From the NCBI GenBank assembly GCA_015709675.1, contig CP054182.1, positions 1,405,448 to 1,469,447 of the forward strand: 64,000 nt of DNA. Direction: 5' to 3'. Made by a program: the position numbers and the translations under genes. This document shows positions 8,512 through 16,940 of this stretch, piece after piece (within the stretch, counting starts at the first letter, position 1; every line of letters begins with the position of its first letter). Source of the DNA: Ignavibacteriales bacterium (lineage in GTDB: Bacteria > Bacteroidota > Ignavibacteria > Ignavibacteriales > Ignavibacteriaceae). The notes beneath the pieces were generated by a model. That model did no database searches. It was not told the DNA's origin and saw only the letters and a list, made by a program, of their open reading frames with translations.

Positions 8512-9858
8512 TTACTTCCTGATAATCGCGAGCAGTTCTTCGGTTTTCTGCTTCATCAGGGCTTCGTCACCGCGGCTTTCAACATTGAGCCGGAGTATCG
8601 GTTCGGTATTGCTCATGCGGAGGTTAAAGCGCCAGTCGGGGAAGTCCACGCTTACGCCGTCGGTATAATCATTGACGCCGCCGGTATATATTGAAGTGAT
8701 TTCCTTAATCTTGCCTGCCGGGTCTCCGATCACAGAGTTGATTTCACCTGAACACGGGTAGTTTTTAATCATTTCACCAACAAGTTCGCCAAGGCCTTTT
8801 TTCTCTTCTGACATTAACTGCATTACCAGAAGGAAGGGGATAACACCGCTGTCTGAGTAAGCGTTATCGCGGAAGTAGTGGTGCGCTGACATTTCACCGC
8901 CGTAGATAGCGTTTACTTCTCGCATCTTTTCCTTAATGAACGCGTGTCCGCTCTTTGACTGCACGGTTTCGCCTTTGGCGGCTTTAACCACTTCAACGGT
9001 GTTCCAGGTGAGGCGCGGGTCGTGGATAATTTTTTCACCTGGATTGGTTTTCAGAATTGATTTCGCGAGCAAACCTACTATATAATAGCCTTCAATAAAA
9101 TTGCCCTGCTCATCAAAGAAGAAACAGCGGTCATAGTCACCGTCCCATGCCACACCGAGATCTGCCTTGTGTTCTTTAATTGCGTTGATGGTAGGTATGC
9201 GGTTTTCTTCATACATCGGATTGGGAACACCGTTCGGGAAACTGGAATCAGGATTATTAAACAGCTTGATCATCTTTACCGGAAGCACGCTTTCAAGGCG
9301 GTCAAGGATCGGACCCACGCATCCGTTGCCTGCATTCACCACTACTTTAAGGGGGGTAACTTTTTTCACATCATAGAAGCGGTTCAGGTTGCTCAGGAAG
9401 TCATCGGTGATATCCTTTTGTATATATCCCCCTTTTTTGGCAGCCGGGGCGGGAAGGTTCCCTGTTACGATCATCTTTTCCATTTCGCTCAGCCCTGAGT
9501 CATAACTGACCGGAACGGAATTCTTTTTTACGAACTTCATGCCGTTATACTCAGGCGGGTTGTGGCTCGCGGTAATCATGATGCCGCCATCCAGGCCAAG
9601 GTGGCTGGTGCCGAAGTAAATCATCTCTGTGCCGCAGAGTCCTATATCGGTAACATCGGCACCGCTTGCGCGAAGGCCTTCAGAGAGTGCTTCGGATATC
9701 GCTTCGGAGGAAGAGCGCACATCATGCCCGATAACCACCGAGCGCGCGCCGGTCAGCTGCACAAATGCCTGGCCGATCTTGTAAGCCAGCTCAGGATTCA
9801 GTTCACCGGGCACCTTGCCGCGGATATCATAAGCCTTAAAACAGGGAATTTTTTCCAT
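8512..9858 (-). CDS. manB: Phosphomannomutase / phosphoglucomutase
   Basis: An alpha-D-phosphohexomutase of 448 residues, close to the 456 of E. coli CpsG/ManB. YDIRG is at 10-14. The active-site loop TASHNP carries phospho-Ser98, followed by EYNGMK. The metal loop DGDYDR is at 239-244 and the sugar-binding GGEMSAHHYF loop follows. The C-terminal phosphate-binding SNTEPILRLNVE motif is present. It interconverts mannose-6-phosphate and mannose-1-phosphate for GDP-mannose and surface-glycan synthesis; it may also act on glucose phosphates. It is the first gene of the PMM-MOSC-GNAT operon. The symbol follows the CpsG/ManB resemblance and is tentative. Confidence 0.9.
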   Translation of the reverse strand: MEKIPCFKAYDIRGKVPGELNPELAYKIGQAFVQLTGARSVVIGHDVRSSSEAISEALSEGLRASGADVTDIGLCGTEMIYFGTSHLGLDGGIMITASHNPPEYNGMKFVKKNSVPVSYDSGLSEMEKMIVTGNLPAPAAKKGGYIQKDITDDFLSNLNRFYDVKKVTPLKVVVNAGNGCVGPILDRLESVLPVKMIKLFNNPDSSFPNGVPNPMYEENRIPTINAIKEHKADLGVAWDGDYDRCFFFDEQGNFIEGYYIVGLLAKSILKTNPGEKIIHDPRLTWNTVEVVKAAKGETVQSKSGHAFIKEKMREVNAIYGGEMSAHHYFRDNAYSDSGVIPFLLVMQLMSEEKKGLGELVGEMIKNYPCSGEINSVIGDPAGKIKEITSIYTGGVNDYTDGVSVDFPDWRFNLRMSNTEPILRLNVESRGDEALMKQKTEELLAIIRK

Positions 9859-9996
9859 TTTTGATAAATCTTTCGGATAAAAAAGTGAGAAAATAGTGCT
9901 TCAAAATAGGGAGATGGGGGGAATTAGGGAAACAAAGATGCAGAATTGAAATTTTAGTAAAATTAAAAAATTTTGAGGAAGAAAGAGGAAAATTTA

Positions 9997-10078
9997 CCAG
10001 AAAGGACAACAAGGACAGGGAGGACAACAAGGACTGGAAAGGACAACAAGGACTGGAAGGACTGAAAGGACAACAAGG
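9997..10078 (+). repeat. 9-bp minisatellite, upstream array (AAGGACnnn)
   Basis: A short array of AAGGACAAC / AAGGACTGG units with slips, in the forward direction. It is the same family and orientation as the long array at 19084-19443. It sits between phosphomannomutase and the GTPase block, so the block is bounded by direct copies of the repeat. Reading frames across it are an artefact of a repeat that lacks stop codons. Confidence 0.8.
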
Positions 10079-10214
10079 CACTGATGATTAAAAACCCGGA
10101 GCTATTTTATTTGATGTGTTAACAGTCAGTTACCGAGGAATTCTCGGTTACCAAATTGAAGTATGTATCAGAGAGTTTTCAGGGAATGAAAGTCACTAAT
10201 TTTAAGAAAAATGC

Positions 10215-10243
10215 TTGCCATTTTACGTGAATCTCTTATTTTG
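10215..10243 (+). promoter_or_regulatory. Candidate Bacteroidota-type promoter for the GTPase block
   Basis: TTG at 10215-10217, a 19-bp spacer and TATTTTG at 10237-10243 resemble the TTTG / TAnnTTTG consensus of the Bacteroidota primary sigma factor. Transcription would start near 10250 and give a leader of about 370 nt before the first GTPase gene. This is pattern matching only; the region is AT-rich and chance matches are possible. Confidence 0.35.
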
Positions 10244-10373
10244 TCAGGAAAGGATTTGATATCTTTTTTGGACGAAGTTTTTAACAAAGGAAAATTTTAA
10301 TAGCTGGGCTGAAAACCAGAGGAGTAACCACATGATTTTTACAGAATGGGTATTACTTACCCAAATCAAACCT

Positions 10374-10417
10374 CCCAATGCATTTCATATGGTTTTGTAA
10401 AACATGAAACCATTGGG
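10374..10417 (+). other. 44-nt near-perfect hairpin in the leader of the GTPase block
   Basis: CCCAATG at 10374-10380 pairs with CATTGGG at 10411-10417. Inside it, tttcat pairs with atgaaa, and gtttt pairs with aaaac around a two-base centre. The whole 44 nt folds on itself with only small internal mismatches. No T-run follows, so it is not a standard terminator. It could be a DNA operator or an RNA leader structure about 200 bp before the first gene. The rest of 10079-10620 holds a small palindrome (accgaggaattctcggt, about 10131-10147) and no convincing gene. Confidence 0.55.
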
Positions 10418-10620
10418 AAAGGGCGGAATCCCCAAAAACCTCAAATATTTCATTTTTTCTCTTCCGAATTCAGTTTCGATAAATAACTCGCAAATTGAGA
10501 ATCCGGTTCAAAAAATCCTCTCATCTGACCAATCTAATAAATTTTCTCCAGACAAATGCTGCCCGGGTGGCAATTCTCTAATTCTTAATCAAATGTAACA
10601 ACAATTAAAAAGGCACGGCT

Positions 10621-12249
10621 ATGAGTATCGAGAATAAAAAAGCAAACTTTAAGAGTAAATCTGAAAAATTAAAAAGTTACTACGAAAAATATTCTCTGGG
10701 GTTAAATGATATTCAACAACTGATTGCCGGAATAAGTGATTTCTCAGTTGTAACGCCGGTAATCGGAGGGTTTTCATCAGGGAAAAGTTCGCTGATAAAT
10801 GCTGTTCTTAGTTTAAACCTGATGCCGGTTGAAATAACTCCTGAAACCGCTATCCCTACTGAGATAAGGTACTCACCAAACGAGCAGTGCCAACGGTTAA
10901 CTGAAGGCAAATGGTTAGCTGCGCAAGTCAAAGAAATCAGAGAAAATAAATTTCTTTACTCTGATACAAAGCTTGTTAAAGCATTTCTGAATGTGCCGTT
11001 TTTGAAGGAGATACCTTCGGTAACTCTGGTTGATATGCCCGGACTTGATTCCGGTATTGAGGCACATAACAGAGCGATTGATGATTATCTGCTGAATAGT
11101 CTGGCGTATATAATAACAGTTGATTCTGAACAGGGGCTGACCGAAAGTGTTATTCTTTTCCTGAAAGAGTTGAAGCTGCTGAGTGTGCCAATCCTGGTTG
11201 TACTGACAAAAACAGACAAGCGTTCGAAGTCTGATGTTGATGCGATGTTTGAGGATGTTAAGAATAAGATGGAGCAATACACCGGTGTTGGTAAATTTCA
11301 AATAACAACGGCTTCAGCAAGGAAGCAGGATGTTGAGCAGGTCAGAAAATTCTTAACTGAAATTCAGAATCAGGCGGATTCAATTTTCGAGAATGCAGTA
11401 TCGCAGAAGCTTAATTCAGCAATTAGTGTCATTGAAAAATATCTTACTACCAGAGTCAATAAAGACGATTTTACGATTGAAGAAATTGCTGAAAAAGAAA
11501 AACTTCTTAAAAAGCAAATTGAAGAGCTGGAGATAAAGATAGACAAGGAGAAAGAAACACTCAGTTCCGATATTGAAAAATGTATCACGCTTGCAGAGGG
11601 GAAAATTAAAATGCGGCTTGAGGGGTCAACCGCCTCAATAGTTTCTGATTTATTGGCTAACCGTGACCCCAAAACGCAGATTAATTCGCTTGTGCGCGTT
11701 TCAATCCTGGAAAGCATTCAGACAGAAATTACCCCAAGAATTCAGCGCTTTTTTAACACGGTATCTGATTTGTCGGGTATTGAGTTAGAAATTAATTCTC
11801 ATCTGGATTCTGACCCGATAAAAGGAAAAGTTAATGATCTGATGAAAGACTCAATAAAAAAGGTCACCCCGCTTATCCTGGCAGGTATAGGGTTTGCATT
11901 TGCAGGACCAATCGGGGCACTTGTCGCGGGTGTATTGTCGGTAATAACGGACATTTTCTTTGAAAAGAAAAAGCAGGATGATGCAAGAAGAACTGCTGAG
12001 GAAAAAGTAAGAAATGAAATAGTGCCGCAAGTATCCTCACAGGCAATAGCATCGTTCAGAACATCCATTGCGGCGCATCTTTCGGAAATTGTGGATAAAC
12101 TCCACGAGTCAATAACTAAGGACAAAGAAATGAAAGAAAAGGCATTGGATGATTTAAGAGCGCAAAAAAATAAAGCAATTGAAGAGCAGAATTCAGTGCT
12201 TGCTGAGCTGCAGGAAGACTTAAGCCAGATTCAGGAACTAAAAAATTAG
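10621..12249 (+). CDS. Dynamin-like GTPase 1 with hydrophobic membrane segment
   Basis: A 542-residue large GTPase. G1 (GGFSSGKSS) is at residues 49-57, the switch-I threonines at about 73-80, G3 (DMPG) at 138-141 and G4 (TKTD) at 196-199. After the G domain come long helical heptad-rich stretches (about 265-340), a hydrophobic segment at about 415-444 (VTPLILAGIGFAFAGPIGAL) able to enter a membrane, and a C-terminal coiled coil (about 455-540). This order fits the bacterial dynamin-like family, in which GTP hydrolysis drives membrane tubulation or fusion. It is the first gene of a six-gene block, with 6 bp to the next start. The function here is inferred from the fold and the partners. Confidence 0.85.
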   Translation: MSIENKKANFKSKSEKLKSYYEKYSLGLNDIQQLIAGISDFSVVTPVIGGFSSGKSSLINAVLSLNLMPVEITPETAIPTEIRYSPNEQCQRLTEGKWLAAQVKEIRENKFLYSDTKLVKAFLNVPFLKEIPSVTLVDMPGLDSGIEAHNRAIDDYLLNSLAYIITVDSEQGLTESVILFLKELKLLSVPILVVLTKTDKRSKSDVDAMFEDVKNKMEQYTGVGKFQITTASARKQDVEQVRKFLTEIQNQADSIFENAVSQKLNSAISVIEKYLTTRVNKDDFTIEEIAEKEKLLKKQIEELEIKIDKEKETLSSDIEKCITLAEGKIKMRLEGSTASIVSDLLANRDPKTQINSLVRVSILESIQTEITPRIQRFFNTVSDLSGIELEINSHLDSDPIKGKVNDLMKDSIKKVTPLILAGIGFAFAGPIGALVAGVLSVITDIFFEKKKQDDARRTAEEKVRNEIVPQVSSQAIASFRTSIAAHLSEIVDKLHESITKDKEMKEKALDDLRAQKNKAIEEQNSVLAELQEDLSQIQELKN

Positions 12250-12255
12250 TGCAAT

Positions 12256-13821
12256 ATGGATTCTATTAATTATACAACCGCTTTTAACTTAGTCAGTAAA
12301 ATTGTTCAGAACGGCGAGGGGGAAAGCTTTTTGCAGGATATTGCCGGTCTGAATAAGATTATTAATACCGACCTTCCGGAGGCAATGAAGGACTACGCCC
12401 CCTCAAATTTTGCAGAAATTTACTCGGATTTCAAATATACTTTTGAAAAATTTACGGACTTTATTCTTTTTGACAAACTTATTGGCAAAAACACTGTTAC
12501 TCTTGGGGGTGGTTTCAGCACAGGAAAGTCCAGTTTTATAAATGCACTTCTTAAAAACCGGATGTTACCTTCAGAGATAGATCCTTCAACATCAGTGCCG
12601 ACGTATGTGATTCATGGGGCAAAGGAGAGTGCGATAGGAATAAACGTTTTTAATAAAAAGGTAGATCTGGCAATTGAAGAGTTGAAAATCATTTCACATG
12701 GCTTTACTTCAGAATACAATGTGAAGTTCGGGCATTTACTGGAGACCATATTTGTTGAAACTCCGGAGCAGCCATTTAAGTCAATTTCATTTCTTGATAC
12801 GCCCGGCTACTCTAAACCTGAGTCAGAAAATTACTCAAAGAAAACCGATGAAAATATTGCCAGAACACAGCTTAATTCAGCCAATTTTATTTTATGGTTC
12901 GTAAGTGCGGAAGAAGGTACAATCACCGATGAGGATATTAAATTCCTGCAATCCTTGAACAGCGGTATTCCTTTTGCGGTTATTGTAAATAAATCTGACA
13001 AAAGAGCAGAGTCAGATGTTTCTGACATTGTCGGGCTGGTAAAACAAAATCTTACTAATAGGGGAATATTTCCTCTTGATGTGATACCGTTTTCCTGCAG
13101 ATACCCTGAGAAGTTTGGGAAGGAACAGATTCAGAAACTTCTTGCAAACTGGAATAAACAGGAATACGCCTCAACCTTTGCCAGGGATTTTAAGATTTTA
13201 TTTGTAGAATGTATCGAATATTTCGAGGAACAAATAAGGAATGAATCCAGGCGACTTAACTGGATTAATACGGGAATGACGTTCTCTGATATTCCAGAGG
13301 TGAATGAAGCATTTACAAATCTAAGCAATGAGATAAAAATTTTCTTGAAAAACTACAGGGATAAAGAAAAAAATCTAAAAGAAATTAAAGATCTCTTTTT
13401 TAAGGAAATCAAATCGGTTGCCGATAAATATGGTATTGAGATGCCTGAACCATCAGAACTGGATTTACTTTCCTTCAAATCCCTTGATATCTTCAATTTA
13501 GTGCGAAAGAATAAAGACAAGAGAGGAATAAAAACCGGAGATTATTTCCATATCCTGCAGAACCAATTGACAGAATTACAAAAAAACGAAGAAATTTTAG
13601 TGTGGGGTCAAAAGTATTCAAAGATAATTGAAGATACAATCACTGAACAACTGGTGATAGAAGACGGTGCTTTGAATATGCATGTATCTTCTTCGGGAAG
13701 TATAAGGAGCAATCTTGGAGGTAATTTTCTGCCAGTAGAAGAAAATAACAAATTATTCACACAAACAATCAGGAAAAATTTAAGAAATACGATTAATCGT
13801 CAAAATCAAAAGGAGTATTAA
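12256..13821 (+). CDS. Dynamin-like GTPase 2
   Basis: A 521-residue GTPase with all nucleotide motifs: G1 GGFSTGKSS at 85-93, switch-I threonine region STSVPTY at 111-117, G3 DTPG at 181-184 and G4 NKSD at 245-248. An 80-residue helical extension precedes the G domain, as in bacterial dynamin-like proteins where the first bundle is split around the G domain. The C-terminal half is helical and has no obvious hydrophobic insertion segment, unlike GTPase 1. Bacterial dynamins often work as adjacent pairs in which only one subunit contacts the membrane, so GTPases 1 and 2 may be hetero-partners. The spacing is 6 bp before and 3 bp after, with an AAGGAG site ahead of the next gene. Confidence 0.85.
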   Translation: MDSINYTTAFNLVSKIVQNGEGESFLQDIAGLNKIINTDLPEAMKDYAPSNFAEIYSDFKYTFEKFTDFILFDKLIGKNTVTLGGGFSTGKSSFINALLKNRMLPSEIDPSTSVPTYVIHGAKESAIGINVFNKKVDLAIEELKIISHGFTSEYNVKFGHLLETIFVETPEQPFKSISFLDTPGYSKPESENYSKKTDENIARTQLNSANFILWFVSAEEGTITDEDIKFLQSLNSGIPFAVIVNKSDKRAESDVSDIVGLVKQNLTNRGIFPLDVIPFSCRYPEKFGKEQIQKLLANWNKQEYASTFARDFKILFVECIEYFEEQIRNESRRLNWINTGMTFSDIPEVNEAFTNLSNEIKIFLKNYRDKEKNLKEIKDLFFKEIKSVADKYGIEMPEPSELDLLSFKSLDIFNLVRKNKDKRGIKTGDYFHILQNQLTELQKNEEILVWGQKYSKIIEDTITEQLVIEDGALNMHVSSSGSIRSNLGGNFLPVEENNKLFTQTIRKNLRNTINRQNQKEY

Positions 13822-13824
13822 GAA

Positions 13825-15012
13825 ATGGCTGAATCTCGAATAAAAATTGATAATATTGATAAGGCAAGAGCATATTTCAAAGAAAAGAAAAATGAAGTCT
13901 ATAAACTTACCAGGCATCCGTTAACAAAAGAGAGCGAATATCTTAAGGAATTATATGTGGCATTGTTATGCAGTGTTGCTGCATACGATGGTAAGTTGGC
14001 AGAGGGTGAAACCAATTATATTAAAAGAGTGATGTTAGGAATGGAGCTCAACTCTGAATTTGCAAAAGTTGTTAAAATGGGACTTGAAATAGATCAGAAA
14101 ATGATTGATGAATTTATAAAGGCCTTCAGCGGTAACGACTATAGCCATTGCTTTTTAGCTGATTCATTAGTAGTGGCGGCAAGTGATGGCGTGCTGCATG
14201 ATAAGGAAATTGAACTTGTAGCCGAAATATCGGAGCTGTTGCTGATTGTTAAAGAAGATGTTGATAAAATCTCAAAGCTCATTTCGGTAGTTTTCTTAAG
14301 AAAAATTGAGCTGATAAACAAATTCCTCGAATCAAATAAATTCGATTTGAATTTTGATTACCTGATTAAGAGTTTTGTGCCAAACTTCGTAAATCCGGAA
14401 ACTTTTGAAACAATCACTGGAGATGTACTATATGAAAATGATAAAATATTCTTAAAGAAACACATTAGATTCGACAATGCAAAAATTTCCATTAAGGATA
14501 ATGTTGCATTAAAATTTGAAGGACTTGAAACAGTAGAATTTATAAATTGTGAGATCGAAGGAGGCGAAAATAACCCAATTTTTGTTACTAATACTGGTAA
14601 TGTTAAAATTCAGCAGTCAAAATTCTCTAATTTTAGCACAAAAGTGATGATTTTTGATACCATAACTTCTTTAATCGTTAAAGATTCGCATTTTGAAAAT
14701 TGCGGTTATAAATTTTATAGTAGTTGGAAAAATATTCATAAGTCTGGAGGAATTTTTTTATTAACAAATACCACTTTCACAATGGAGAATTGTGTGTTTC
14801 ATGAATGTTACATAAGGAACCATGAAAGCGATGATGAGCAATATACTCCAAGTGGCTTTGTTGCTTGTATTGTAAGATCTTCTGGAACAGTTCGGGGTAA
14901 TCTGTATAAAGATTGTTATGCAAAATCAAATAACTACAGCAGGAATGGTTCGGCCTTGTTTTTTAATAACGATGGAAGTAAAATTTATGAATCTACAAAT
15001 ATGTTTCAATAA
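13825..15012 (+). CDS. TerB-like domain fused to a right-handed beta-helix
   Basis: A 395-residue two-part protein. Residues of about 35-165 look like a TerB domain: two helical halves each carry an acidic DG loop (AAYDGKLAEGE at 52-62, AASDGVLHDKEIE at 118-130), the internally duplicated TerB pattern. Residues of about 195-395 have short repeating strands (VEFINCEIEG, VKIQQSKFSNF, LIVKDSHFENCGY, FTMENCVFHECY, TVRGNLYKDCY) that read as coils of a parallel beta-helix. TerB domains occur at the inner membrane and in defence-associated loci, and the beta-helix could bind a surface or polymer. It begins 3 bp after GTPase 2, with a good AAGGAG site, so it is translated with it. The base composition is strongly AT (16 G/C in 60 bases from 14461). 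Confidence 0.7.
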   Translation: MAESRIKIDNIDKARAYFKEKKNEVYKLTRHPLTKESEYLKELYVALLCSVAAYDGKLAEGETNYIKRVMLGMELNSEFAKVVKMGLEIDQKMIDEFIKAFSGNDYSHCFLADSLVVAASDGVLHDKEIELVAEISELLLIVKEDVDKISKLISVVFLRKIELINKFLESNKFDLNFDYLIKSFVPNFVNPETFETITGDVLYENDKIFLKKHIRFDNAKISIKDNVALKFEGLETVEFINCEIEGGENNPIFVTNTGNVKIQQSKFSNFSTKVMIFDTITSLIVKDSHFENCGYKFYSSWKNIHKSGGIFLLTNTTFTMENCVFHECYIRNHESDDEQYTPSGFVACIVRSSGTVRGNLYKDCYAKSNNYSRNGSALFFNNDGSKIYESTNMFQ

Positions 15013-15025
15013 AAGGAGAAGAGTT

Positions 15026-15358
15026 ATGAAATGGATAGTCCGAGGCACGATTAAAAAAGTAAATATTGTTTGCTGTGCAAATAGTTCGGTTGTTAAGTTT
15101 GAAATGAACTACAAAGATATTTACTTGAATGAAAATATTCTGGCTGTAAATAAGGATATTTCAGAAAATGATAATGCAAAGTTAATAGCGAAAGGAGAAT
15201 ACCTATTCGAAGCAACGGTAGATGCGGGATTTGTGCTCTCTGTTTTTGAGAATCGTATGATAGTGTCATTAATTTTTGAAACAGATAATATTAAAGATAT
15301 CTTTAAGGAGGGCACAGCCATTCGGATTGATTCAATTGAGTTAGATCTTGAAAAATAA
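15026..15358 (+). CDS. Small hypothetical protein of the GTPase block
   Basis: I set the start at ATG 15026, which follows an AGGAGAAGAG site at about 15014-15023; the frame is open further upstream but that part overlaps the previous gene. The product has 110 residues, no signal peptide and no membrane segment. It is predicted to be beta-rich, with alternating hydrophobic strands (IVRGTIKKVNIVCCANSSVV, FVLSVFENRMIVSLIFE). I do not recognise a family. Its last 11 bp overlap the next gene, so the two are translationally coupled, which argues it is a genuine partner of the SIR2-like protein. Confidence 0.6.
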   Translation: MKWIVRGTIKKVNIVCCANSSVVKFEMNYKDIYLNENILAVNKDISENDNAKLIAKGEYLFEATVDAGFVLSVFENRMIVSLIFETDNIKDIFKEGTAIRIDSIELDLEK

Positions 15359-16925
15359 GTCACTCATATTTATTGGAGCTGGCGCAACAGCTCAAATAAT
15401 GGGTGCAACAGAAGAGCTAAATCGAATTATTTATTCGCTTTTCAGCAGTAAGACAGAAGATTTTTACGAGAATTCTTTTGAAGATGATCATAACAAGGGA
15501 TTCAATACTTTATTAAAATTGTTGGATCCTGCTAAAATGGATTCCGAGATTGAGCGGAAAGCATCTGAATATGCTAGTATCTACGATTTAAATCCTGAAG
15601 AGCTTAAGTTTAGCCTGCGTGGTTTATCTTCTATCTATGACTATGAATGTCTGTCTCATTTAGTAAGTATAACTGCCAATCAAACAGAAAAGAAGGTTGA
15701 TTTAATGCTGCTCTACTCAACCATTGATCTCTTAATTAAAGATCAGGGAGGCCTACAAGCAGAAGCAAAATTCTTTGATTTGACCAGAATTAGGAAAGCG
15801 CGCAGTTTACTGAATGTAGTAATTCATACAATTTTGATGTGCCAGACAGCTAATGCCATAAAATCTCCGCAAAAAACTATACCGTACCTAAGTTTTGTTA
15901 ATGAGTTGGTTGAATACACAAGATTAGAAAGTATTGAATTAGGAAAAAAGCACTCTGGTGATTTTACTGATCCTGATTTTGTAAATTTTGGATATTCTGT
16001 TGTTTCATTCAATTGGGAACCTTTAATATTGGGAATGATATTTAAGGCGCATAAAGACTTTAATCATAGTGGAATGACGCCTTATCTTGGGAATAATTGT
16101 TTGCGGCTCCGTTTGTTTAATGATTTTGGTCTGACAATAGGAAGTTTGAGAAAAGATAATAAAAACGATGTGGGGAAAGTCTGGTATCAGGGACATGAAT
16201 CAATCGCTATCCGTGTTAATGATTCAGAATATCCCTCAAGATTAATGAGGGTCGGCAAATTTCTTTTTCCCCATGGCAGTCTTGCTTTTCGAATGTGCCC
16301 GGTTTGCCGAAAGACAAATTTTGTGGTTAGGGGGATCGACAATTTGCTGAATTACTTCGGACCTGGCATTCTCCCTGAATTCAACGATTTTTATTCTCAG
16401 GGACTGCTTACAGAAGCTGAATCCAAATCTTTTAAGAGGGGGCATTTTGACGCCCTTGAGTGCTATTGCTGCAAAAATATTATGAGAATGGTAGATACTC
16501 CGCTAATAATGCAAACTGCCTTCAAAGATAAATATCCGCCAATTCTTGAAGAATCGCTCTATGAATTAACTGTGCAGCTTATAAAAGCCAATCATTTACT
16601 TTTTATTGGATACAAATGTTCAGAAGATGATGTGGTTTATCGTTCAAAAATTCTGGCTGCAATTGCAAATTCAAAAGATAAAAAAGTAAGTGTGGTTTTA
16701 TTTGATAGGGCTCTACAAGACCAGAACTGGTTTGAACGTGAAGAGTTAAAGCAAAAGTTAGAATCCCCTCTAGTAAATTCAGAAACAAAGAAGTTGATTC
16801 AAAATTTCCTCGATCTATTTCAATCTGAGGATATTAAAATTAGAATATCGTTCAAGGGTTTTCCGCAAGTAGTTACGGAAGGAAGCTCCCCTCAAAGAGG
16901 GCTAAAGCAATTATTAGAATACTAA
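15348..16925 (+). CDS. SIR2-like NAD-binding protein with zinc ribbon
   Basis: A 525-residue protein read from a TTG at 15348 that overlaps the previous gene by 11 bp. The start of the fold shows IFIGAGATA (GAGAT at 10-14), the SIR2 nucleotide motif. SFNWEP with Asn222 corresponds to the family's FNxD region. FPHGS (His309) corresponds to the LHGS catalytic segment. Two cysteine pairs, CPVC (317-320) and CYCC (372-375), frame a zinc ribbon as in sirtuins. LLFIGYKCSEDD near the C-terminus matches the late SIR2 motif. In bacterial defence loci, SIR2 proteins deplete NAD+ in infected cells; a deacylase role is less likely in this setting. The family call rests on motifs only. Confidence 0.7.
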   Translation: MKNKSLIFIGAGATAQIMGATEELNRIIYSLFSSKTEDFYENSFEDDHNKGFNTLLKLLDPAKMDSEIERKASEYASIYDLNPEELKFSLRGLSSIYDYECLSHLVSITANQTEKKVDLMLLYSTIDLLIKDQGGLQAEAKFFDLTRIRKARSLLNVVIHTILMCQTANAIKSPQKTIPYLSFVNELVEYTRLESIELGKKHSGDFTDPDFVNFGYSVVSFNWEPLILGMIFKAHKDFNHSGMTPYLGNNCLRLRLFNDFGLTIGSLRKDNKNDVGKVWYQGHESIAIRVNDSEYPSRLMRVGKFLFPHGSLAFRMCPVCRKTNFVVRGIDNLLNYFGPGILPEFNDFYSQGLLTEAESKSFKRGHFDALECYCCKNIMRMVDTPLIMQTAFKDKYPPILEESLYELTVQLIKANHLLFIGYKCSEDDVVYRSKILAAIANSKDKKVSVVLFDRALQDQNWFEREELKQKLESPLVNSETKKLIQNFLDLFQSEDIKIRISFKGFPQVVTEGSSPQRGLKQLLEY

Positions 16926-16940
16926 GGAGAAATTACAAAA

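Noticed and set aside
9836-10081. 81-residue minus-strand ORF over the short array
   Set aside because: It is the same repeat artefact and overlaps the phosphomannomutase start.
10404-10598. 64-residue ORF upstream of the GTPase block
   Set aside because: Its start lies inside the 44-nt hairpin, it has no Shine-Dalgarno site and its composition is not gene-like. It is more likely leader sequence.
13825-15012. Known Shango-type defence system because of the TerB domain
   Set aside because: Shango also needs a helicase and an additional partner protein. None is present, and the partners here are GTPases and a SIR2-like protein.
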